Positions 5,984-12,023 of a stretch of DNA of 13,893 bases are shown in pieces (the first letter of the stretch is position 1; every line of letters starts with the position of its first letter). Under the pieces are notes generated by a model. The model made no database searches. It was not told where the DNA came from and was given only the letters and a program-made list of their open reading frames with translations. A program made the translations under genes and the position numbers. Source of the stretch: DATECU01 sp035286745 (GTDB lineage Bacteria; Acidobacteriota; Vicinamibacteria; Fen-336); NCBI GenBank assembly GCA_035286745.1, contig DATECU010000232.1:1-13893 (forward strand). Reading direction: 5' to 3'.

Positions 5984-6540
5984 ATGCGGAGCGGGCTGTT
6001 GGCGGTGTTCGGTCTGGCGGTGCTCGCGTCAGGCGCAATGGCCGGCGAGTCGGCGCTGGGGCACCCCAGGAGGGGAAGAGCCTTCGGGCTTGGCCTCGGC
6101 CTTGGTGCCGCCGCGATATCGGTAGGCGACGACAGCAACCGGGCGCTTGGGGCCAGCGTCCAGGCCGGATCGGCCTCGACCCTGGGAATCGGCTTCTGCT
6201 GATGGCCGAGTTCAACCCTCTGGGGACCGAGAGCCCCGTCCTCGACGAGTCGTTCAGGGCCGTCAACGTCCTCCTTGGCTTCAGTGTCGGCAAGAGCTTC
6301 AAGGTGCGGCCGAGCCTGGGTGCGCAGTTCCGCTCCTGGTCCGGGAGAGAACGCGTCGAGGCCCGCGACATCGGCGTGCTCGTCGGCGTGGATGTGGGCC
6401 CCGAGTTGCGCGTGGACCAGCGGCTCTCCATAGCGCCGGGGGTCAGCTTCCGGTATTCGCTAGTTGAGGTTGAGGGGCGCGTCGGCTCGAGATTCATCGG
6501 CCTTCAGGTCGTTGCCTCCTGGACGGCGGCGGGGCACTGA
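5984..6540 (+). pseudogene. Frameshifted small outer-membrane beta-barrel-like protein
   Basis: The ATG at 5984 follows AAGGAG (5967-5972) and encodes a signal peptide (MRSGLLAVFGLAVLASGAMA, cleavage near residue 20). Glycine-rich beta strands follow (AFGLGLGLGAAAISVGDD, then ALGASVQAG and LGIGF) until a TGA at 6200-6202. The same type of sequence continues in another frame from 6196: LLMAEFNPLG, then FRAVNVLLGFSVGKSFKVRPSLGAQFRSW, DIGVLVGVDVGPELRVDQRLSIAPGVSFRYSLVEVEG and a C-terminal SRFIGLQVVASW strand. Restoring one C at 6196-6197 (TTCTG to TTCCTG) joins both halves as a 185-aa protein with alternating strands, similar in size to 8-stranded porin-like barrels. Alternatively the TGATG at 6200-6204 allows re-initiation, but that product would lack the export signal. 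A sequencing error cannot be excluded. Confidence 0.72.
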
Positions 6541-6700
6541 GAGGCACCACGATTGGCCGGGTGAGGTGGCGGTCGCGTCCGTCCATGCCGCCGTGGCCCT
6601 CCTACGTCGAAGGGCGGTTTGGTGAGATGCTGGGTGACCGACCCCGGAGCGATCGGACGCAATGGATGACGGCAACGCTTCGGTACCATAGGAGAAGAGC
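6541..6700. other. Short gene-free spacer
   Basis: No conserved coding frame, repeat or convincing promoter was found between the frameshifted barrel gene and the VOC remnant. A good Shine-Dalgarno (GGAGAAG, 6691-6697) at its right edge belongs to the VOC remnant. Confidence 0.4.
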
Positions 6701-6954
6701 ATGAACCTGGGCGCGTTCTCGATCAGCTTGGCCGTAGAGGGATGTTCGAGAAGAACATCCTCACCTTTGACCCCGGCTGGGACAGCAACGCCCAGAAGCT
6801 GGCCACCTTCACTGACGTCCGTGAGCTGCAGCGCCAGCTAAGAGCCCAAGGGATGCAGTTGCAGCAGCAGGCAGACGAGAGCACTACGGGACCCGCCGGC
6901 TTCGTCGCTCTTGACCCGGACGGGAATCCGATCCTCGTCGATCAGAACGTGTGA
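6701..6954 (+). pseudogene. VOC (glyoxalase-fold) protein with internal out-of-frame deletion
   Basis: A good ribosome-binding site and ATG (6701) start MNLGAFSISLAVE, the N-terminus of a familiar group of small VOC proteins of about 120-125 aa. The frame is then lost. Directly afterwards, in a different frame, sequence resumes with GMFEKNILTFDPGWDSNAQKLATFTDVRELQRQLRAQGM and ends GPAGFVALDPDGNPILVDQNV, the second half of the same family. Roughly 40 residues of the first beta-alpha-beta module, including an expected metal or substrate ligand region, are missing at about 6736-6740. The junction has short homology (AGGG). The 70-aa right half could still start at ATG 6742 but has lost half of the fold. 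Identification rests on recalled family sequence rather than a search. Confidence 0.78.
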
Positions 6955-7087
6955 GCGGGCGGCCTGGGTGCCCGGCGCCCACTTGGCCGCGCTGGCCATC
7001 GAGCACGTCCTGGTGCTCTGCTCGAGCGATGGCGGCTTTGCCCGCATCCCGGGGCTTCGCTGGCAGAACCCGCTGGCCGGAGCTTGA
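6953..7087 (+). pseudogene. C-terminal remnant of a third PIN-domain (VapC-like) toxin
   Basis: The frame reads RAAWVPGAHLAALAIEHVLVLCSSDGGFARIPGLRWQNPLAGA and ends at TGA 7085-7087. It matches the C-terminal third of a common VapC subgroup, whose usual form is close to VPDAHLAALAIEHG-LCSTD-DFARFPGLRW-NPL. There is no start codon, N-terminal half or antitoxin, and the remnant abuts the VOC remnant. The conserved acid of the DAHLAALA motif is Gly here, and the second acid of the usual D-x-D-F is also Gly. The fragment is therefore decayed as well as truncated. Confidence 0.7.
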
Positions 7088-7089
7088 CC

Positions 7090-7104
7090 GCCCCATCGAG
7101 GGGC
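7090..7104 (+). other. Small hairpin upstream of the surface-sugar operon
   Basis: GCCCC-ATCGA-GGGGC, a 5-bp perfect stem with 5-nt loop, lies directly after the PIN remnant and 33 bp before the first operon gene. It has no U tract. It could be a weak terminator insulating the operon, or chance. Confidence 0.25.
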
Positions 7105-7137
7105 TTGCAGGCGAATGGCGCAATACTTGATCCGGCC

Positions 7138-9102
7138 ATGAAGACCCTGGTCCTTTGGGGCAACGGGAGCGTGGAGGCGGCCCGAGCGCGACGGGACGAA
7201 GGGGCGAGCTTCGTGCTGTGGGACGAGCAGAAGGCCGGCCAGCTCCGCGAGGCCGGCGTCGCCTATCGCACGCGCCGCGACTACCTGGGGCCGGACGGGG
7301 ACGATCTGCTCGACGAGGCGGCCATGGCCTGGACCAAGGCCTTCGGCAAGCGGCCACTGCTCGACGGGCAAAGCCTGAGAGAGCTGCTCACCTGGAAAGG
7401 GGTTTCGCTCTGGTGGTTCGTCGAGCTCTACCTCTACCACTCGACCGATGCCCCGGATCGGGTGCGCCAGATCGAGACGCTTCACCGGTTGCTGGAAGCC
7501 GAACGACCGGACGAGGTGGAGGCGGTGGGTCTCGACACTGAGGACGCACTGCTGCTCCAGCGCACGGCCACCGCCTGCCGCGTTCTCTACCACGGCCCCC
7601 AGGCCCGAGCGCCGCTGGCGCTGGCCACCCGGGTGGCGCGCATCTATCGAGAGAGCCGATTCAACACCGCCAAGGCATTGGCCACCGCGGTCAAGGCCAG
7701 CTTGTCGGGACCGCTGCCGCGCCCCGCCCGCCAAGCGGGCCGGGAGACGGTGCTGTTCCTCTCCCACGCGGCTTTCTGGCAAGAGCGGTCCGAGAACGGG
7801 GACACCGAGGAGCAGGAGCACTACTTCGGGCGCATCATCCCGGCGGTGGGCGAGGAGCCGAACCTGGCTCCTTTCGTGGTGGCGGTGGGGCCGGGAGCTG
7901 CCTTTCGCCGCCGCGGTCCCCAGCAGCGCCTGAGCGACTGGCTGCGGCTGCCCGGCCCGCGCGGGCCTTTTGTCCACATCAATCGCTACTCGAGCTTTGC
8001 GGTGTTCCGCGAACTCCGGCGGGCGACCCGGGAGATCCGTGCCGGCTGGCGCCGGCTCAAGGACTCGCCGGGGCTGCGGGAGGCCTTCGCCTATCGCGAT
8101 GTGAACTTCGCCGATCTCAGCGGACCGGCCCTGGCCGGCAGCCTGCTCTTGCAGTTGCCGTGGGCGGTGCGCTGCTACGAGGAGATGCGTTTGGCGCTCC
8201 GGGCGGTGCGGCCGGCGGTGCTCTGCCTCTACGCCGAGTCCTCGGGCTGGGGCCGGGCGGCGCTCGCCGCCTGCCGGGCCGAAGGCGTCAGCAGCCTGGG
8301 CCTCCAGCACGGCATCCTCTACCCCAAGTACTTCTCCTATCGGCATGCAGCGGATGAGAGCGATTGCCCCATCCCGGACCGGACCGCCGTGTTCGGGGAG
8401 GCGGCCAGCCGGTTGCTGGCGGCGATCGGAAACTACCCGCCGGAGAGCCTGACGGTGACCGGCAGCCCCAAGTTCGACGCCCTGCTGGCGGCGGCCCGGA
8501 CCTGGGATCGGGAGGCCACGCGGGGCCGGTTGGGGGTGGTGCCGAGCGACAAGCTGGTGGTGGTGGCCAGTCGCTTTCGGGCCATCCGGGAGACCCACCA
8601 GTCGATCGGCACCGCTTTTCCGAGCCTACTCACCGCGGTCGAGGCCATGGCGGGAGTTCGCTGCCTGGTCAAGCCGCACCCTGCGGAACCGAAGGAGGCC
8701 TACGAAGCCGCCATCCGGGATGCGGGGGCCTCAAGGACCACGGTGGTGAGCCCCGGCACCGACCTCATGGAGCTGCTCCACGCGGCGGATGCCCTGATCA
8801 CGGTGGAGTCGTTATCCGCCATCGAAGCTCTGGTCTTGGGGCGGCCGGTGCTGGTGCTGAACATGCCGACCAACCTCAGGGATCTGGTCGAAAGCGGAGC
8901 CGCCCTGGGCGCGGCTTCGGGCACCGACCCCCGGCTGGCGCTCGACGCCCTGCTCTTCGACCCCGGCACGCGCGCCGCTCTGGACGAGGCCCGGGAGCGC
9001 TATCTCTCCCAGGTGGCCCACGGCGTCGATGGCCAGGCGACGGCGCGGATCGTCGCGCTGCTGCGCGAAACCGCCTTTCGGGCCGAGCGTGGTAGCTTCT
9101 AG
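7138..9102 (+). CDS. Large GT-B-like surface carbohydrate protein, putative glycosyltransferase (654 aa)
   Basis: First gene of the operon. ATG 7138 is preferred because the protein then opens with a Rossmann-like strand (MKTLVLWGNGSVEAARARRDEG); the upstream ATG at 7084 adds unconvincing residues. No clear Shine-Dalgarno precedes it. An N-terminal domain of about 190 residues is followed by a second region (VLFLSHAAFW onward) and a C-terminal GT-B-like half. That half has GLQHGILYPKYFSY (about 392-405), VTGSPKFDALL (about 440), LVKPHPAEP (about 510) and ALITVESLSAIEALVLGRPVLVLN (about 552-575). The order HG, GSPKFD, KPHP, then a sugar-nucleotide loop resembles CDP-glycerol glycerophosphotransferase and capsule-type glycosyltransferases. 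With nonulosonate genes directly downstream, it may be the transferase that attaches the CMP-activated sugar, but donor and acceptor are inference. The next gene begins 4 nt after its stop. Confidence 0.8.
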   Translation: MKTLVLWGNGSVEAARARRDEGASFVLWDEQKAGQLREAGVAYRTRRDYLGPDGDDLLDEAAMAWTKAFGKRPLLDGQSLRELLTWKGVSLWWFVELYLYHSTDAPDRVRQIETLHRLLEAERPDEVEAVGLDTEDALLLQRTATACRVLYHGPQARAPLALATRVARIYRESRFNTAKALATAVKASLSGPLPRPARQAGRETVLFLSHAAFWQERSENGDTEEQEHYFGRIIPAVGEEPNLAPFVVAVGPGAAFRRRGPQQRLSDWLRLPGPRGPFVHINRYSSFAVFRELRRATREIRAGWRRLKDSPGLREAFAYRDVNFADLSGPALAGSLLLQLPWAVRCYEEMRLALRAVRPAVLCLYAESSGWGRAALAACRAEGVSSLGLQHGILYPKYFSYRHAADESDCPIPDRTAVFGEAASRLLAAIGNYPPESLTVTGSPKFDALLAAARTWDREATRGRLGVVPSDKLVVVASRFRAIRETHQSIGTAFPSLLTAVEAMAGVRCLVKPHPAEPKEAYEAAIRDAGASRTTVVSPGTDLMELLHAADALITVESLSAIEALVLGRPVLVLNMPTNLRDLVESGAALGAASGTDPRLALDALLFDPGTRAALDEARERYLSQVAHGVDGQATARIVALLRETAFRAERGSF

Positions 9103-9106
9103 GGGC

Positions 9107-10138
9107 ATGAACCAGGCGCCCCTCGTCCTCGGCAGCCGGCAGATCGGCGACGGTCAGCCGTGCTTTGTCCTGGCGGAGGTGGCTTCGGCTCACGGTGGCT
9201 CCGCCGACCGGGCGCTCAAGATGCTGGATGCGGCCTTCAAGATGGGCGCCGACGGCATCAAGTTCCAGCTCTTCAGGGCTGAGCGTCTGGTGGTCCATCG
9301 ACATCCGGGCCGGAAGGACTTCGACCAGATCGAGCTGACCGAGAAGGAGTGGCGAAAGCTGCTGCGGGAGGCCAAGGCCTCGGGCCTGACCCTCTTGGCC
9401 GAGGCCTTCGACCCGCCGTCTCTGGAGTTGGCCGCCGAGGAGGGGGCCGACGGCTTCAAGGTCCACTCCACCGACATGGAGAACCCGGCATTCATTCGTT
9501 TGGTGGGTTCGGCCGGGAAGCCGGTGCTCTTTGCCACCGGAGGGGTGCCCGACGACGCGCTTCGCGAGGCTCTGGGCCTGGTGGGCGCCTGCCCCATGGC
9601 GCTGCTCCACGGTTTCCAGACCTTTCCGACACCGGTGGAGGAGATCCGCTATCGCGAGCTGGCCGCCCTCAAGGAGCGCTACCGAGTGCCGGTGGGGTTC
9701 CTCGATCACACCGACGGCGGGAGCGCTTTCGCACTGGTGGCACCGGCGCTGGCGGTAGCCTGGGGTGCCAACCTGGTGGAAAAACACTTCACGCTGGACC
9801 GCAGCGAGAAGGGGTACGACTACCAGTCGTCGCTGGGCCCCGAGGAGTTCTACCGGATGGTTGAGCTGCTCCGTCAGGCGGAGCGGGCGGCGGGGGACGC
9901 CATTGCGGCCACCAGCGAGGGGGCCCTGCGCTATCACCGGAAGATGGCCCGCTTCATCGTGGCCGGGGGCCTGATCCCCCGGGGCGAGGTGCTGACCGGC
10001 GAGATGCTGGCCTACAAGCGGACCGACGAGCGCTTCGATCCCGGCTTCCCGCCGCGGGAGGCCCACCGGGTGATCGGCCGGCGGGCTCGCCGGCCCATTC
10101 AGGCCGATGAGACGCTGCGCGAGGACATGCTGGAGTGA
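9107..10138 (+). CDS. Divergent NeuB-family sugar acid synthase (343 aa)
   Basis: Member of the sialic acid synthase family, which condenses phosphoenolpyruvate with a 6-carbon N-acyl sugar to give a 9-carbon nonulosonic acid. ATG 9107 is preceded by AGGGG, 4 nt after the upstream stop. TIM-barrel positions include E24 (LAEVASAHG), K52 (GIKFQLF), H168 (ALLHGFQTFP), H201 (FLDHTDG) and EKHFTLD (225-231). A C-terminal SAF (antifreeze-like) domain covers about 280-343. Both predicted metal-binding histidines are kept. It departs from the canonical family at AGVNHNG (here VASAHGG), GPDHK (here GYDYQ, 236-240), STPFD (here AEAFD) and the SAF loop KRPGTGISP (here KRTDERFDPGF). It may therefore use a different sugar or have altered activity. 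The next gene starts inside its stop codon (GTGA). Confidence 0.88.
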   Translation: MNQAPLVLGSRQIGDGQPCFVLAEVASAHGGSADRALKMLDAAFKMGADGIKFQLFRAERLVVHRHPGRKDFDQIELTEKEWRKLLREAKASGLTLLAEAFDPPSLELAAEEGADGFKVHSTDMENPAFIRLVGSAGKPVLFATGGVPDDALREALGLVGACPMALLHGFQTFPTPVEEIRYRELAALKERYRVPVGFLDHTDGGSAFALVAPALAVAWGANLVEKHFTLDRSEKGYDYQSSLGPEEFYRMVELLRQAERAAGDAIAATSEGALRYHRKMARFIVAGGLIPRGEVLTGEMLAYKRTDERFDPGFPPREAHRVIGRRARRPIQADETLREDMLE

Positions 10139-10905
10139 GCGCCGTCTGGATCGTGGTCTCGGCCCGCATGGCGTCTTCGCGCTACCCGGGCAAGGCGGTG
10201 GTGCCGCTCGCCGGCAGGCCTCTGCTGGCGGTTCTGCTCGAGCGCATGGCCGCGGTCCGGAAGGCGGCGGGCGTGGTGCTGGCGACTTCGCGGATGCCGG
10301 ACAACGACCCCCTGGTCGAGCTGGCCGAGAACGCCGGCTTTCCCGTCTTCCGTGGCGACGAGGAAGACGTGCTGCGCCGGTACCTGGAGTGCGCTCGCGA
10401 GCGGGGCGCGCAGCATGTGGTGCGGGTCACCGGGGACAACCCGCTCACCGACATCGAGACGGTGGAGCGGCTGGTCGACCTCCACATGGAACAGGAAGCC
10501 GACTACACCTACGTGCCGGGCGACGCCTTGCTCATGGGCATCCTCCCCGAGGTGATCAAGACCTCGGCGCTCCAGCGCTCCTGGGAGCGGGGAGATGCCC
10601 GCCACCGCTCGGAGCTCTTGACCCTCTACATCAAGGAGCACCCGCAGGAGTTCCGGATCGCGCTAGGCGCGCTGCCCCAAGGCCTGTACCGTCCGGAGTA
10701 TCGGCTGACGGTGGACGAGGCCGAGGACGTTGCGCTGATGCAAGCGGTCTTCGCACGACTGGCCGCGCCGGGCAAGCTCGTCACCACCCGGGAGGCCATC
10801 GCGCTTCTGGACCGAGAGCCGGCGCTTCTGAAGATCAACGCCCACCTGCGGCACAAGGCGGCCAACCTGCGCTCGCTGGCGCTGGACGAGAGCATCGTCA
10901 GGTGA
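10135..10905 (+). CDS. spsF: SpsF/NeuA-like cytidylyltransferase family protein (256 aa)
   Basis: The GTG start at 10135 overlaps the TGA of the preceding synthase by 4 nt. The N-terminal signature SARMASSRYPGKAVVPLAGRPLL (9-31) is the nucleotide-binding loop of the SpsF branch, whose common form is QARMGSTRLPGK. It retains the R-M-x-S-x-R-x-P-G-K residues. RVTGDNPLTD (98-107) matches the conserved Asp motif, and YRPEYRLTVDEAEDV (188-202) gives the second Asp-rich motif. SpsF-type proteins are usually annotated in spore-coat polysaccharide or nonulosonate pathways as cytidylyltransferases; here the likely role is making the CMP-sugar from a NeuB product. It sits between two NeuB genes, and because the downstream NeuA-like domain lacks key lysines, this may be the main activating enzyme. 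Gene symbol by family resemblance only. Confidence 0.85.
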   Translation: MSAVWIVVSARMASSRYPGKAVVPLAGRPLLAVLLERMAAVRKAAGVVLATSRMPDNDPLVELAENAGFPVFRGDEEDVLRRYLECARERGAQHVVRVTGDNPLTDIETVERLVDLHMEQEADYTYVPGDALLMGILPEVIKTSALQRSWERGDARHRSELLTLYIKEHPQEFRIALGALPQGLYRPEYRLTVDEAEDVALMQAVFARLAAPGKLVTTREAIALLDREPALLKINAHLRHKAANLRSLALDESIVR

Positions 10906-10916
10906 TTGAGTCATCT

Positions 10917-11969
10917 ATGAAAGACAGCTTCCTCATCAACGGTCGCCGGGTCGGCAAGGGGGAACCCTGCTACGTGATCGCCGAGGCCGGTGTCAACCAC
11001 AACTGCGACGTGCAGCTTGGCTATCGTTTGATCGAGACGGCGGCCGAGGCCGGCGCCGATGCCATCAAGTTCCAGAGCTATGAGGCCTCGAAGATCGCGA
11101 CCCGGGCCGCCCCCCGCTACTGGGTCGAGCCTCAAGACCCGCAGGGAACCCAGTGGGATACCTTCGACAAGCTGGACAAGCTGAGCGAGCGGGATTTCAA
11201 GGCCTTGCTGGGTCACGCCCAGCAGGTGGGCATCACCGCCTTCTCGACCCCCTTCGACGACGGGGCGGTCGACTTCCTGGCCGGCCTGGGGGTGCCCGCC
11301 TTCAAGATCGCCTCCGCCGACCTCACCTGCCACGGCCTGATCGAGCGGGCCGCCCGGGTGGGCAAGCCGATGATCCTCTCCACCGGCACCTCTACGTTAG
11401 GTGAGGTGGAGGAGGCGCTGGAAGTCTGCCGCCGGGCCGGGAACCCGGAGGTGGTGCTGCTGCACTGCACCCTCAAGTACCCGTGCCCCCCGGAGGGTAT
11501 CAACCTCCGCATGATGGAGCATCTGATGCGGGCCTTCCCTGAGGTTCCGGTGGGGCTCTCCGACCACTCCTTGGGTATCAGCGTGCCCCAGGCGGCGGTG
11601 GCTCTGGGCGCCTGTATGATCGAGAAGCACTACACGGTGGACAAGACGCTTCCCGGATCGCCGGACCATCACCTGTCGGTGGACCCCGCCGACATGAAGG
11701 CCATGGTGGCGGGGATCAGGACCGTGGAGCGCGCGATGGGCAAGGCGGTCAAGGGGCTGGAGCCCCTGGAGGCCGAGGCATGGCGTTATGCGCGGCGCAG
11801 CCTGACCTCGGCGGTCGCCATCCCCCGGGGCACCCGCATCGGCCGCGAGATGCTCACCTACAAGCGCCCCGGCACCGGCATCAGCCCCCGCTTCCTGGAC
11901 CAGGTGGTGGGCCGCCTCGCCTCGATCGACATCCCCGAGGACACCACCCTGACCTGGGAGATGCTGTGA
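10917..11969 (+). CDS. neuB: NeuB-family nonulosonic acid synthase, canonical type (350 aa)
   Basis: PEP-dependent N-acylsugar synthase of the NeuB/LegI/PseI type. Typical motifs are IAEAGVNHNC (21-30, E23), DAIKFQSY (48-55, K51), AFSTPFDDGAVDFL (108-121), FKIASADL (129-136), STGTSTLGEVEEAL (155-168), LLHCTLKYPCP (181-191, H183), GLSDHSLG (213-220, H217), IEKHYTVDKTLPGSPDHHLS (235-254) and a C-terminal SAF domain (about 290-350) with TYKRPGTGISPRFLDQVVGR. All major catalytic positions I can place are intact. The ATG at 10917 was chosen; an in-frame GTG at 10902 that overlaps the spsF stop (GTGA) would add five residues and is equally plausible. Whether the product is sialic, legionaminic or pseudaminic acid cannot be decided from motifs; the linked PseG-like domain favours a 2,4-diacetamido-type sugar. 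Confidence 0.92.
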   Translation: MKDSFLINGRRVGKGEPCYVIAEAGVNHNCDVQLGYRLIETAAEAGADAIKFQSYEASKIATRAAPRYWVEPQDPQGTQWDTFDKLDKLSERDFKALLGHAQQVGITAFSTPFDDGAVDFLAGLGVPAFKIASADLTCHGLIERAARVGKPMILSTGTSTLGEVEEALEVCRRAGNPEVVLLHCTLKYPCPPEGINLRMMEHLMRAFPEVPVGLSDHSLGISVPQAAVALGACMIEKHYTVDKTLPGSPDHHLSVDPADMKAMVAGIRTVERAMGKAVKGLEPLEAEAWRYARRSLTSAVAIPRGTRIGREMLTYKRPGTGISPRFLDQVVGRLASIDIPEDTTLTWEML

Positions 11970-11971
11970 GC

Positions 11972-12015
11972 GGGGCCGGCGGGCGGAGGTTGGCGGGACG
12001 CCCGGCCACGGCCCC
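11972..12015 (+). other. Nested hairpin in the intercistronic gap before the NeuA-PseG fusion gene
   Basis: Outer stem GGGGCCG (11972-11978) with CGGCCCC (12009-12015), inner stem TGGC-GGG (11991-11997) with CCC-g-GGCCA-type pairing (12001-12008, one bulged G), loop ACG. A GGAGG (11985-11989) lies in the internal loop, 34 nt before the ATG at 12024, which has no nearer Shine-Dalgarno. Folding would shorten this distance. It may tune translation of the downstream gene or attenuate the operon. Structure is seen by eye; function is inference. Confidence 0.4.
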
Positions 12016-12023
12016 CGGACTCC

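Noticed and set aside
6838..8598. Long minus-strand open frame (586 codons) opposite the GT-B-like gene
   Set aside because: Its translation is low-complexity, rich in Arg, Pro, Gly and Ala, with no recognisable motif. The plus strand carries a coherent conserved protein. Long antisense frames are expected in such GC-rich DNA.
8876..10066. Minus-strand open frame (396 codons) opposite the first NeuB-like gene
   Set aside because: It is antisense to a clear NeuB-family gene and its translation shows no family resemblance.
10107..10916. Upstream extension of the second NeuB reading frame
   Set aside because: The extension runs in an alternate frame through the spsF gene and reads as low-complexity Arg/Gly/Ala sequence. 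The NeuB N-terminus begins at about 10902-10917.
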